Counted from the stretch's first letter, positions 43,716-52,372 are shown. The stretch: 64,000 bases of DNA from Anaerolineales bacterium (GCA_023382595.1 JAHDWB010000001.1:992001-1056000), one strand, 5' to 3'. The notes: generated by a model from the letters alone, not told the origin. Program-made: numbers and translations.

Positions 43716-45452
43716 TTACGCGGGTTCCTGCCAGAATTTTTCGATAAGCGCCGCTTCCGCAGCGCTGGTCCACATCTGGTCGGGACCGAGTTTTTCTGCT
43801 ACGTCGGGGATACGGTCCTTCAATTCCTTGAGACTCGTCAGCGGCAGGTCGTGGATCTGTGGGAAGATGACAACCTTGCCCGGATAGCGGCTGTCCATCA
43901 CCGATTGAATGGCATCCGCCGCCGTTTCAATCCCGCCGATGGCTGCCACGGAGCGACCAGGCGATAATGTCCCTGCGATTCGTCGCTCCATTACTGACGC
44001 CTGATCGTGGATGGTCAAGCCCGATGTGCCCGTGTATTGCGCGTTCGCAAGATAGACGTTGCTAAGATTGACCCTGCCCATTGTGCCGTTGGGAACGCCT
44101 GCGAACAGGACCATCATGCCATCGGGCTTCATGACCGTGTCACCCTCTTCCATCAGCGAAGCGACGGGCACGCTGACGACGACATCGTCCGCGCCTTGAT
44201 GGTCTGTCGCCTGCATTACAAACTCATGGAAGGATTGCTTCGAGGTATTCGGGTTGAAGGTCAGCAGGGTTCGACCCTGTTTTTCCGCGAGCGGCGCGTA
44301 CATGTTGACCAGCGTTTCCAGGCGTTCGTCGCTGATCTCGGTGGCAATGACCAGTTTCGGTCCGTCGGGCAATTCGAGCGCGCGTTGGACATGCATCTGC
44401 CCCATCGGTCCGCCTGCGCCGATAAAGACGGTCGTGCCGCCCGCGCGCAGTTCGCAACGGTTGCGCGCTTCGCCATAGGAGGCGGCAATGTCCGTGGTGC
44501 TGTTGCCCACGAAGGCAATGTAATCGTAATGCAGGCGACCGAGGTCAACGGAGGTCAGTCCGTCCAGCGCTTTGATCCCAACGATGTTCAATGTTCCGCG
44601 GCGGGCAATGAAGCGCGCCACATTCCCGGCAACTTCGGCGGAGGCGGGGTTGAGCATGACGATATCATCGAAACCTTTGCCTTCGGTCAGTTCCTTGGTG
44701 AGGGATTCATAATCACTGATATTGTTCCTCTCGATGACTACTGCCTTCGCAGCAGAGACCAGTGTTTTGACCGAAGCAGGCACGTCCGTCAATACGATGG
44801 TCGCGGGCGCGTCCAAACCTTTGGAAAAGGTGAATTCGGTGGCATCGTCGGGTTGACCAATGATCCACATCGTGCCGCCAGGTTTCGGGTCCAGCCTGCG
44901 GCGTTGGGTGTAGGCGGCGACCACACAGCCCCACGGCTCCAGCAGCGCGGACTCGGCATATCCCATGCCCTCATCCACAGGCAGGAGGCAGGCGCCCGCG
45001 TCGGTTTCGAGCACTTCCCTGCCGATGCAGTGATATTGCACCAGCCCGCCGGGGATGGTGTAGCCGTAGGCGGTGCTCATGCCGTTTTGGTAAATGTCAG
45101 GCTGGACGGCAAGCCGTTGACCGGGGCGATACCACCCCGCCAGATTTTTTCCCACCTTGATGATGGTCAGTGCGACCTCATGCCCGAGGCGGGTCGGATC
45201 CACTGCCAGATCGCGGTTATACAGTTTGGGATGCCCCCCGCCCTGCTTGAGGATTTTCACGTCTGAAAAACAGATGCTGACACTGTCAATGCGAACGAGG
45301 ATTTGATCGTCGTTCGGTTCGGGGATGGCGAACGGTTCGGGCTTGCCGTCCCTGCCCATGTTCTCCATGCCCGCCCCGTAGAGGTTCCACGCGTAACTTT
45401 GCTGCGGCAGGGGGTGCTGCGCCGCATGGTATTTCTGATACTTCTTGCCCAT
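43716..45452 (-). CDS. Zinc-dependent MDR dehydrogenase for a sugar(-alcohol) phosphate
   Basis: A 578-aa protein from ATG 45452, with AAAGGA upstream. It has a GroES-like fold with catalytic Zn residues (CFSDVKIL Cys, RLGHEVAL His-Glu) and a Rossmann fold (TVFIGAGGPMGQMHVQRAL). It is much longer than a standard ~350-aa MDR enzyme because of an extra middle segment with a second nucleotide-fold-like stretch (GTMWIIGQPDDATEF). It resembles L-sorbose-1-phosphate reductase-type enzymes. Between the PTS genes and fruK it should oxidise or reduce the phosphorylated sugar or polyol. The exact substrate is unknown. Confidence 0.75.
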   Translation of the reverse strand: MGKKYQKYHAAQHPLPQQSYAWNLYGAGMENMGRDGKPEPFAIPEPNDDQILVRIDSVSICFSDVKILKQGGGHPKLYNRDLAVDPTRLGHEVALTIIKVGKNLAGWYRPGQRLAVQPDIYQNGMSTAYGYTIPGGLVQYHCIGREVLETDAGACLLPVDEGMGYAESALLEPWGCVVAAYTQRRRLDPKPGGTMWIIGQPDDATEFTFSKGLDAPATIVLTDVPASVKTLVSAAKAVVIERNNISDYESLTKELTEGKGFDDIVMLNPASAEVAGNVARFIARRGTLNIVGIKALDGLTSVDLGRLHYDYIAFVGNSTTDIAASYGEARNRCELRAGGTTVFIGAGGPMGQMHVQRALELPDGPKLVIATEISDERLETLVNMYAPLAEKQGRTLLTFNPNTSKQSFHEFVMQATDHQGADDVVVSVPVASLMEEGDTVMKPDGMMVLFAGVPNGTMGRVNLSNVYLANAQYTGTSGLTIHDQASVMERRIAGTLSPGRSVAAIGGIETAADAIQSVMDSRYPGKVVIFPQIHDLPLTSLKELKDRIPDVAEKLGPDQMWTSAAEAALIEKFWQEPA

Positions 45453-45527
45453 TGGTATTCCTTTCAGGTATACAGCGGTGGTTTCGATACAAGCGGGACA
45501 AACGCCCGCCTGCTCAACCAACGGCTT

Positions 45528-47573
45528 TTATAAACTCAACTTTTCCTTCACCAATTCGCGCACTTCCTGCGCGGTGGAACATTCCAGCGCCTGTTGGGCA
45601 AGCGCCTGCAACTCGGAAACCTTCAAGCTGCGGATCTGCGCCTTCACCAGCGGGATGGACGGCACACTGATGCTCAACTCGTCAATGCCCAGGCCGATCA
45701 AGATCGGAACGGCATACGGGTCCGAGCCCAGTTCGCCGCAAATGCCGGTCCATTTGCCGTGTTTGTGCGCGCCTTCGATGGTCCTGGCAATCAGGCGCAG
45801 CACGGCTGGATGCAGACCATCCTGTTTGCTGGCAAGCGCGGAGTGCATCCGGTCCATTGCCAGCGTATATTGGGTCAGATCGTTCGTGCCGATCGAGAAG
45901 AAATCCACTTCCTTTGCCAGCACATCCGCCATCAACGCCGCCGATGGGACCTCGATCATGATCCCCGCTGTCACACGCGGGATCTTTAATTCATCCTGCA
46001 GTTCATCCAGCATCAGACGCGCCCGCCGGTATTCCTCAATATCGCCCACCATCGGGAACATGATCTGTACATTGCCATGCAGCCCCGCGCGCAGGATGGC
46101 CCGCAACTGCTGACGGAACAACTCCGGTCGGTTCAAACACAAGCGGATGCCGCGCTCCCCCAAAAACGGATTGTCCTCGCGCTGCATCTCGATATAGGGC
46201 AGGGGTTTGTCCCCGCCCACATCCAATGTGCGGACGATGACGGGCAGTTTACCCATCACTTCTGCGATGGAGCGATAAACTTCGTATTGCTCCGCCTCGC
46301 TGGGCGCTGTGGTCCGCTCCAGGAACAGGAACTCGGTTCTCAACAGCCCGATGCCTGCCGCGCCCATCTTCAAGGCTTTTTCCGCATCTGCCAGCGACCC
46401 CGCGTTGCCAACCACCTCCACGTGACGGCCATCCGCTGTGATGGCGGGAGCCACTGAATTCTCCAGCGCGGCGCGGCGTCTTTCGATCCAAGTGTTGCGT
46501 TCCTGTTCGGCCGCATGCAGTTCTTCGGGTGAGGGATCGAACGTGATCGTCCCATCGTTGCCGTTGAGGACGACGTACGAGTCGTTCTTCAACTTCAAAA
46601 CGGACTTATCCACGCTGACGATGGCGGGCAATCCCAGTGCCCGCGCCAGGATCGCGGTGTGTGATGTCGGTCCGCCGTTGACGATGCAAAAACCCAATAC
46701 CAGGTCCTTGTTGAAGGAAACGGTGTCAGAGGGGGAGAGTTCGCGGGCGACCACCACGACCGGCTTGTCGGGCAGGGAATCGGCTTTGTCCTCCGCACCG
46801 ACCATCAGCCGCAGTACGCGTCTGCCCACGTCGCGCAGGTCATCCGCGCGGGCGGACAGGATCGGGTCGTTCAACGCCGCAACCACCACGGCGCTGTCCT
46901 CGATGGTCTCCTTCCACGCCTTCAGCGCATCCTGTCCCTTTTGGATGCGTTCGTGGACTGTTTCGGTTAATTCGGGATCGTCCAGCAAGCCAATGTGCGC
47001 GTCGAAGATGGCAGCTTCGGCTTTTAATCCCTGCTCGGCCATTTGCTTGTTCAGATGATTCAATTGCATACGTGCCCGCGCCAGGGCGTCCTGTAGATGC
47101 TCCCAACCGACAACCAGGGTGTCCGATACCTCGTCAATGGGAATCTCCTGGTGTTGGAATTGGTACACGGGACCAATCGCAATCCCTGGCGCGGCGCCCA
47201 CGCCCTGCAATATGTTTGCCTTTGTTGGTTTACTTTTTTCCAGAGATTTCACATCCGCTTTCGGTGCGGGAGGCGCGGCTGGCTTTTTCTGTGTTTCCTC
47301 AGATGTTTCCCCTTCCCCCAACCCCGCTACAATCGCTGCCTCGATCTCAGCCAGCGCGGTCTCTTCATCTTCACCATTCACTTCGACCTTCAATAGACTT
47401 CCCTTGGATGCCCCCAACGTCAACACCGAGATCAAACTTTTTGCATTCGCCTTCTTCTCCCCGTGCCAAATGGTTACACTCGACTTGAATTGTTTTACGA
47501 GATTCACCAACGTCTTGGCAGGGCGCGCGTGCAACCCCGTCTCATTGTTGATCGTGATCTCCAATTGTTTCAT
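45528..47573 (-). CDS. ptsI: Fused HPr-enzyme I of the PTS
   Basis: A 681-aa protein from ATG 47573. Residues 1-~88 are HPr, with TGLHARPAK (His15) and AKSLISVL (Ser46). A linker rich in Glu/Pro/Ala leads to enzyme I (about 120-681): GGPTSHTAILARALG with the phospho-His (H305), GIGLLRTEFLFLER, VRTLDVGGDKPLPY, and FFSIGTNDLTQYTLAMDR near the PEP site. It transfers phosphate from PEP to its HPr domain and on to the EIIA at 47628-48068. Ser46 suggests control by an HPr kinase. Confidence 0.95.
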   Translation of the reverse strand: MKQLEITINNETGLHARPAKTLVNLVKQFKSSVTIWHGEKKANAKSLISVLTLGASKGSLLKVEVNGEDEETALAEIEAAIVAGLGEGETSEETQKKPAAPPAPKADVKSLEKSKPTKANILQGVGAAPGIAIGPVYQFQHQEIPIDEVSDTLVVGWEHLQDALARARMQLNHLNKQMAEQGLKAEAAIFDAHIGLLDDPELTETVHERIQKGQDALKAWKETIEDSAVVVAALNDPILSARADDLRDVGRRVLRLMVGAEDKADSLPDKPVVVVARELSPSDTVSFNKDLVLGFCIVNGGPTSHTAILARALGLPAIVSVDKSVLKLKNDSYVVLNGNDGTITFDPSPEELHAAEQERNTWIERRRAALENSVAPAITADGRHVEVVGNAGSLADAEKALKMGAAGIGLLRTEFLFLERTTAPSEAEQYEVYRSIAEVMGKLPVIVRTLDVGGDKPLPYIEMQREDNPFLGERGIRLCLNRPELFRQQLRAILRAGLHGNVQIMFPMVGDIEEYRRARLMLDELQDELKIPRVTAGIMIEVPSAALMADVLAKEVDFFSIGTNDLTQYTLAMDRMHSALASKQDGLHPAVLRLIARTIEGAHKHGKWTGICGELGSDPYAVPILIGLGIDELSISVPSIPLVKAQIRSLKVSELQALAQQALECSTAQEVRELVKEKLSL

Positions 47574-47627
47574 GACGAAACTCCATTTCCAACAAGGATG
47601 CTGCAACCGTTAAAACTTCACGACCCC

Positions 47628-48068
47628 TCACGCTTCAGGCTCCTTGTCCAAGTGCTTCAAAATGATCTCTGCGTCTGTTGCATGGATCAGTTCATTCAGG
47701 ACGGCTTCATCCTCGATCGCTTCCGCGAGACTCGCCAAAACCCCCACATGCTCATCTCCCGACGCAGCGATGCCGATCACCAAAAAAACTGGTTCCCCGC
47801 CCTCATCCCATTCCACGCCCTGGGGTAGTTGCAGGACAGAAATGCCTGTCTGCAGGACGTGATCCTTGTTCTCGTATACACCATGCGGAATGGCAACCCC
47901 GCTCCCCAGATACGTGGACATGCTTTCCTCGCGCATTAACATGCCCTCGGTATATTCTGGTGACACACAACCCAATTGCACCAACAAATCACCCGCCTTG
48001 CGGATGGCGTCGGTGCGGTCTGTTGCGACCGCGTTGAGTTGGATTCGTTTCTTGGAAAGGATGGACAT
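47628..48068 (-). CDS. PTS EIIA, mannitol/fructose class
   Basis: A 146-aa EIIA with the active-site motif GSGVAIPHGVYENK (His62) and VFLVIGIAASGDEHVGVLASLAEAIED. It passes phosphate from HPr to EIIB. It is free-standing, as in Gram-positive mannitol systems, and sits 2 bp after EIIB in the operon. Confidence 0.93.
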   Translation of the reverse strand: MSILSKKRIQLNAVATDRTDAIRKAGDLLVQLGCVSPEYTEGMLMREESMSTYLGSGVAIPHGVYENKDHVLQTGISVLQLPQGVEWDEGGEPVFLVIGIAASGDEHVGVLASLAEAIEDEAVLNELIHATDAEIILKHLDKEPEA

Positions 48069-48070
48069 GG

Positions 48071-48400
48071 TTACAGATCCGTGCCTGTGATATCGGCCTT
48101 ATCTACAAAGGCTTTGACGATGGTTTCAAAGATGGGATCGTTCAAAAAATGATTGAACGCCACAACCACAGCATTTGGCGCTTTTGCGGCAGCCGATTTG
48201 GCAAGTCCCGTATGGACGATAACCAACTGCGCATCGGCGGGAATCTCACGCACCGGCTTGTGAATGACGGTCACATCGGCAACCTGCGCGGCTTTTAATT
48301 TTTTCTTGAGGGAATTGACGCTCATTAAGCTGGACCCCATTCCGGCTTCACATGCAAAGATAACGGTCTTGACTTCGACGGCAGAGATCGACTTGGACAT
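48071..48400 (-). CDS. PTS EIIB, mannitol class
   Basis: A 109-aa protein from ATG 48400, with AAAGGAG upstream. It contains VIFACEAGMGSSLMS with the phospho-Cys17, the MtlA-type EIIB loop. It is separated from EIIC by 131 bp containing a long stem-loop, so expression of the two may differ. Confidence 0.9.
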   Translation of the reverse strand: MSKSISAVEVKTVIFACEAGMGSSLMSVNSLKKKLKAAQVADVTVIHKPVREIPADAQLVIVHTGLAKSAAAKAPNAVVVAFNHFLNDPIFETIVKAFVDKADITGTDL

Positions 48401-48420
48401 GATATATTCTCCTTTCATAA

Positions 48421-48478
48421 AAATGACAGATGCGACATCGTGACAGTGTCATTATAGCGCGAGCCGCATCTGTCATTT
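48421..48478 (-). promoter_or_regulatory. Long stem-loop between EIIC and EIIB genes
   Basis: Arms AAATGACAGATGCG (48421-48434) and CGCATCTGTCATTT (48465-48478) are perfectly complementary over 14 bp. The loop contains a nested TGACA-G-TGTCA. On the minus strand the 3' arm ends 20 nt before the EIIB ATG. It could be a partial terminator, an RNase processing site or an mRNA stabiliser. Confidence 0.65.
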
Positions 48479-48531
48479 CCAACCGTATCAGATCGGTCAA
48501 CCTTCAAGGGTCGACAGGACAAAACTACTTA

Positions 48532-49563
48532 TTATCCTTCGGTTTTCTCTTCCGGCACCGGGCTGAAGCGCAGAAGAAGTACACCCACGACTGCGGAAAC
48601 GACCGCACCGATCAACACGCCACCCAAAACGGCGAAGTGCTGTCCGGGAGGCGTCACGGCAAGGTAGGCAAAGATCGAGCCGGGAGCGGGGGTGGCAACC
48701 AAACCTGCATTGGTGATGGTGAACCACAGGTCGGCGGAGAAACCACCGGCGATGACTGCCAGGATCATGATGGGGTGGGCAAGAACGTAGGGGAAGTAAA
48801 TTTCGTGAATACCGCCGAAGAAATGAACGACCATCGAGCCAGTGGCGGAGTCCTTGAGCAAGCCTTTACCAGCAATATAGAAAGCGATCAGCAGGCCCAA
48901 GCCGGGACCCGGGTTGGTTTCGAGCAGGAAGTGAATCGCGCGTCCGCTCTCTGCCGCAGCCGTCACGCCCAGGGGACCCAAAACGCCGTGGTTGATGGCA
49001 TTGTTCAGGAACAGAACCTTGGCAGGTTCGATAATGATCGCAGCCAGGGGCAGAAGTCTGGCATTAACCATCCAGTCCACCGCAGCGCCCGCAGCATTGC
49101 TGAATGCCACGACAACCGGTCCAATCGCTACATTTGCGATCAGAGCCAGGATCATACCAAGGATACCAATCGAGAACGTATTGTAGAGCATCTCGAAGCC
49201 GACCGGAATCTTTTCTTCAAGTGCGTCATCCAGCTTTTTGATCGCCCAGCCGCCAAGCGGACCTACGATCATGGCGCCCAACATCATGGGGATATCGGAA
49301 CCAACAATGACGCCCATAGTTGCCACAGCGCCCATCACACCACCGCGCACATCACCCTGTACGAGCTTGCCGCCGGTGAAACCGATCAACACAGGGATCA
49401 GGTATACGATCATCGGACCGACCAACGCGGCGAACTTTTCGTTTGGAAGCCAGCCGACAGGGATGAAGAAGGCAGTGATTAAACCCCAGGCGAGCAGTGC
49501 GCCAATGTTGGGGATAACCATTCCGGCTAAAAATCCGCCGAATTGTTGCAATCTCTCTTTCAT
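48532..49563 (-). CDS. PTS EIIC, mannitol class
   Basis: A 343-aa permease starting MKERLQQFGGFLAGMVIPNIGALLAWG, with FLNNAINHGVLGPLG and the GGIHEIYFPYVL motif (Glu of the GIxE substrate loop) typical of MtlA EIIC. It has about eight membrane helices. It is the first cistron of the operon, with AAAGGAG before its start. It transports and phosphorylates a hexitol-like sugar with the separate EIIB/EIIA. Confidence 0.92.
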   Translation of the reverse strand: MKERLQQFGGFLAGMVIPNIGALLAWGLITAFFIPVGWLPNEKFAALVGPMIVYLIPVLIGFTGGKLVQGDVRGGVMGAVATMGVIVGSDIPMMLGAMIVGPLGGWAIKKLDDALEEKIPVGFEMLYNTFSIGILGMILALIANVAIGPVVVAFSNAAGAAVDWMVNARLLPLAAIIIEPAKVLFLNNAINHGVLGPLGVTAAAESGRAIHFLLETNPGPGLGLLIAFYIAGKGLLKDSATGSMVVHFFGGIHEIYFPYVLAHPIMILAVIAGGFSADLWFTITNAGLVATPAPGSIFAYLAVTPPGQHFAVLGGVLIGAVVSAVVGVLLLRFSPVPEEKTEG

Positions 49564-49778
49564 TTTCTTGCATCTCCTTTCAAGATTTGAAATTCGCCCG
49601 GGGATTCGGGCGCTAGACCGCCGGAAGACTTTGTGAAGCCTCCCGGATTACAAACAGCGGGACGGACCGCTGTCGGGTAACCAACTGTGCAGGGTGCGGA
49701 ACCAGCTTGTGTTTCGAGTGAAGCGGGAGGTTGATCCTGTTTCTGATGAATCTTCCAACACTGGGTGGGTGGGAAATA

Positions 49779-49811
49779 AAATTTCCATGCCGGCACAGCG
49801 CATGGAAATTT
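49779..49811 (-). terminator. Attenuator-like hairpin in the PTS leader
   Basis: A perfect 12-bp stem, AAATTTCCATGC / GCATGGAAATTT, with a 9-nt loop is followed on the minus strand by TATTTCCC, giving a T-rich tail. It lies about 180 nt into the leader and 216 bp before the EIIC start. It may end transcription early unless antiterminated. Confidence 0.55.
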
Positions 49812-49995
49812 CTAATAAAGTGGTATCGAGTTTCTTGTTGGCGGGACAGGCGTGGATCAAAGCGGGCTGAAACATGTCCCATTGAAGAGCAATCGGTTTC
49901 GGGTCAGCTGGAATTGTGTGGGAATTCTGCCGAATTTTGGTCGCATCCATCATCAAGACCTCATGCAAACGGGGAGCATATTCAGAGCGCTTGGC

Positions 49996-50024
49996 AGTGT
50001 AAACGATTACATTTTCGTTGTCAA
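49996..50024 (-). promoter_or_regulatory. PTS operon promoter overlapping a LacI-type operator
   Basis: On the minus strand: -35 TTGACA (50019-50024), exactly 17-bp spacer, -10 TACACT (49996-50001). The palindrome TGTAAACGATTACA (49998-50011), with central CG, is a LacI/cre-like operator covering the -10 box and spacer, so bound repressor would block RNA polymerase. Confidence 0.75.
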
Positions 50025-50118
50025 GAGGAATCTAAGAAACAGGTATATTTTGCCGTATTCTGCGAAAAAATGGAATTATATTGACTGTTTCGGAAATAAA
50101 GCATATGATTTTATAGAT

Positions 50119-50163
50119 ATGATATGAAATCGTTATCATGAATTTAGCGCAAACTGATATAAT
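50119..50163 (+). promoter_or_regulatory. Leaderless extended -10 promoter and operator of the LacI-type gene
   Basis: TGATATAAT gives an extended -10 (TATAAT at 50158-50163), 7 nt before the ATG at 50171, with no ribosome site. Just upstream ATGATA-N9-TATCAT (50119-50139) and the overlapping TGAAATCGTTATCA (central CG) are candidate LacI-type autoregulatory sites. Confidence 0.5.
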
Positions 50164-50170
50164 ATCCCCC

Positions 50171-51181
50171 ATGTCCAGTATCAAAGATGTTGCCCAGACT
50201 GCCGGTGTTTCCACTGCCACCGTTTCGCGCGTGTTGGCGAATAGTTCACTCGTCAAGCAAGAGACCCGCAAACGTGTTTTGGACGCGGTCGAGCAACTCA
50301 ATTATCGCCCCAACCTGATTGCAAGAAGCCTGCGCGCGCAAAAGAGCGCCAAGATTGGCTTGGTCGTTTCCGATATCCGTAACCCGTTCTTCACCGCCAT
50401 CAGCCGCGCCGTGGAAGATGCCGCCTATGAGCAGGGATATTCTGTTCTGCTGTGTAATACGGACGAAAACCCTGAAAAGGAAGAGCTGTATCTGAATGTA
50501 TTGCATGATGAAAATGTGGCGGGTATTATTTTTTCCCCCACCCAGCAATTCAGCAAAAAACTTTCCGCCCTTAAATCCAATATCCCTTTTGTCATTATTG
50601 ACCGTACGGTTAAATCCGATCAGGCGGATATGGTTTTGCTTGATAATGTGGAGGCGGGATATGAGTTAACAAGCCACTTGATCGGGAATGGGTATCGGAG
50701 GCTGGCGGGCTTGTTCGGGAACGCCAGCACGACGGGGAAGGATCGTAACAAAGGCTTTCAAAAGGCATTAAGTGAACATCAATTGAAACCGGTTGCCGAG
50801 CGTTTCATTTCCCCGCGCATCAAACAAGGCTATGATGCCACGCTTGCATTACTCGATCAAGCAGATTGCCCTGATGCCATCTTCACCAGCAACAGCTTAT
50901 TGACCGCGGGAGCATTCCAGGCGATTCGTGATCGTAAGTTGAACGTTCCAAACGATGTGGCATTGGTTGGTTTCGATGAAACCACTTGGGGCGCCCTCGT
51001 GGATCCGCCCATTACTCTTATCGCCCAACCGACCGAGGAGATCGGCCGCACCGCAACAGAACTGCTTTTCCAAAGAATAGAAGAGCCGAGCCGTTCCCCC
51101 AAAACGGTAATCCTCAAAGGGACATTAATTGCACGCGACTCCAGCGCGCCCGTTCGAATAAACAAGCGGATAACGAAATAG
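50171..51181 (+). CDS. LacI-family repressor of the PTS operon
   Basis: A 336-aa protein from ATG 50171. Its N-terminal HTH is SSIKDVAQTAGVSTATVSRVL, with the hinge NYRPNLIARSLRAQ. The periplasmic-binding-protein-like effector domain follows (KIGLVVSDIRNPFF, DEIF-type DAIFTSNSLL, DVALVGFDETTWG). It is divergent from the PTS operon, whose promoter carries a matching palindrome. The inducer is probably a sugar phosphate. An earlier ATG at 50138 exists but lies upstream of the -10 box. Confidence 0.92.
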   Translation: MSSIKDVAQTAGVSTATVSRVLANSSLVKQETRKRVLDAVEQLNYRPNLIARSLRAQKSAKIGLVVSDIRNPFFTAISRAVEDAAYEQGYSVLLCNTDENPEKEELYLNVLHDENVAGIIFSPTQQFSKKLSALKSNIPFVIIDRTVKSDQADMVLLDNVEAGYELTSHLIGNGYRRLAGLFGNASTTGKDRNKGFQKALSEHQLKPVAERFISPRIKQGYDATLALLDQADCPDAIFTSNSLLTAGAFQAIRDRKLNVPNDVALVGFDETTWGALVDPPITLIAQPTEEIGRTATELLFQRIEEPSRSPKTVILKGTLIARDSSAPVRINKRITK

Positions 51182-51227
51182 TCCACCAGACCAAACAACA
51201 TTCTGACGGTATAGGGGGTGGAACGCG

Positions 51228-51311
51228 GGCAGGCGGACTCAAAGATCATGCATAGCAGCCAGGAGGTCTTACCGATTCCTGGCGCTGCGGCCCCGGAAGG
51301 GCAGACCGGTG
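51228..51311 (-). pseudogene. Remnant of the DnaB-like ATPase gene
   Basis: AGATCATGC..AGCAGCCAGGA.GTCTT.CCGATTCC and the following TGGCGCTGCGG...GAAGGGCAGACCGG match 41935-42022 of the intact DnaB-like gene, with a 20-nt deletion. It still encodes a GIGKTSWLL P-loop on the minus strand. It is a dead copy at the far side of the PTS region, in the same orientation as the intact gene. Confidence 0.7.
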
Positions 51312-51438
51312 ATGATGGGGGATGTGTGGCTTCGGGCTGGGAATTATTTGTGCTTTGAAAAGACAGCAATCCCTGCTTGACGAAGTCATTGTCATTCCGT
51401 ATGATGTGGTACGCGACATCGTAAGCAAAGAGGAAATT

Positions 51439-51831
51439 ATGGCCAGCTATACCTTCGATCTGCCCGACCAACTCAAGCAGGACGCGGAGCGACACGCGAA
51501 AAAACAGGGCGTTTCGCTCAACCAGTTCATCCTGTGGTCGATCGCGGAAAAAGTCGGTGGACTGCTGCAGGGATTGGATGATCCCAACTTCCCGGGCATC
51601 ACCTTACGCCGCGGCGCTTCCGGGTCACTCGTCCCTGTGCTGCGCGGGACCGGCATCCGCGTGCAAACCCTGGTGATCGCCGCGGATCATCGCTCTGCGT
51701 TGGAAATTGGGAAGGAGTACGACCTGACTGAGACCCGAGTACGGGAGGCGCTGGACTATTACGAGGTGCATCGCACGGAAATTGATGTCTACATCAAGGC
51801 AGAATCGGAGTTGGAGCAGGGGCGTGAGTAG
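51439..51831 (+). CDS. DUF433 antitoxin-like protein
   Basis: A 130-aa protein from ATG 51439, with GAGGAA 4 nt upstream. Its N-terminal ribbon-helix-helix-like part (LPDQLKQDAERHAKKQGVSLNQFI) is followed by a DUF433 domain (VPVLRGTGIRVQTLVIAADH; YDLTETRVREALDYYEVHRTEID). DUF433 proteins are usual partners of DUF5615 PIN-like toxins. The partner gene that overlaps its stop is cut short (51824-51934). Confidence 0.78.
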   Translation: MASYTFDLPDQLKQDAERHAKKQGVSLNQFILWSIAEKVGGLLQGLDDPNFPGITLRRGASGSLVPVLRGTGIRVQTLVIAADHRSALEIGKEYDLTETRVREALDYYEVHRTEIDVYIKAESELEQGRE

Positions 51832-51934
51832 GAAACTTCAGGTGCGTCTTGATGCGGACGCATCCGGCGATGTCCTGTATCATGCCCTGCTGGAGCGCGG
51901 GCATGATGCCACCTGTACGACAGCCTTAGGATAG
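51824..51934 (+). pseudogene. Truncated DUF5615 (PIN-like) toxin
   Basis: A GTG overlapping the DUF433 stop by 8 bp opens SRKLQVRLDADASGDVLYHA then LLERGHDATCTT, the N-terminal DUF5615 signature (LDxDxS...L...GHD). The frame stops after 36 codons instead of about 115. Its end abuts the convergent nucleotidyltransferase gene, so the 3' part was probably lost when that pair arrived. Confidence 0.6.
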
Positions 51935-52372
51935 ATTCTCCAGGTCTGCAATATCTTTTGCCCTGCCGCTTGCCTGCTTGTTTTTCTTCAGGTGTTTCAA
52001 GTCAATCAGGTTGACCTCGACGCCATCCAATTGATCCACAATGCGCGCTTGATAACATTCATCGAACTCAACCCCGGAAATGGATGTGGCGATCTCCAGT
52101 CTCATGGGAGGAAACCCCATGCGAATGATCTTCGGCTTTTGCATGAATAATTCGGGGGTTAAGTTTGGGTCTTCGAGTCCAAAGGCTTTGAAGGCAGACA
52201 CAAGTTTCCGGGCATTATCAGGATGAATGGCTATCCAAATATTCAGGTCAACGGTGGCATGGGGATAACCATGATAACCAACAGCATAGCCCCCGATCAG
52301 CAGGTACTGAACGTCATGTTCCTTCAGTAATTTCAAGAACTCTTTGAAGTCGGGCGGCAGCCGCAGGTCCAT
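51926..52372 (-). CDS. MNT/AbiEii-type nucleotidyltransferase (DUF6036-like)
   Basis: A 148-aa protein from ATG 52372, with GGAGG upstream. It carries a minimal nucleotidyltransferase core: YLLIGGYAVGYHGYPHATVDLNIWI. The usual DxD of active MNT/AbiEii enzymes is D-L-N here (second Asp replaced by Asn). It overlaps the small gene upstream, forming a two-gene toxin-antitoxin-like unit. It may be a weakened or non-catalytic enzyme. Confidence 0.72.
   Translation of the reverse strand: MDLRLPPDFKEFLKLLKEHDVQYLLIGGYAVGYHGYPHATVDLNIWIAIHPDNARKLVSAFKAFGLEDPNLTPELFMQKPKIIRMGFPPMRLEIATSISGVEFDECYQARIVDQLDGVEVNLIDLKHLKKNKQASGRAKDIADLENLS

Larger units (their letters stand above)
49564..50170. other. 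Divergent control region between the PTS operon and LacI gene
   Basis: It contains the PTS promoter and operator (49996-50024), a leader of about 425 nt with an attenuator-like hairpin (49779-49811) and other GC-rich stems near 49616-49680. It also contains a leaderless promoter for the lacI-type gene. Frames of about 100 codons in the leader have no recognisable product. A CcpA-like or LacI-dependent control of both genes is likely. Confidence 0.6.

Noticed and set aside
44007-45266. A 419-codon plus-strand frame opposite the dehydrogenase gene
   Set aside because: It is a reverse-strand shadow of a GC-rich gene; no family resemblance.
49648-49968. A 106-codon frame in the PTS leader as a gene
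   Set aside because: Composition and lack of a ribosome site argue against it, and a perfect hairpin lies inside. It is better read as an untranslated leader.
50857-51495. A 212-codon minus-strand frame with a GIGKTSWLL P-loop
   Set aside because: Only 51228-51311 matches the DnaB-like gene. The rest lies opposite the LacI-type gene, so it is a remnant plus chance frame.
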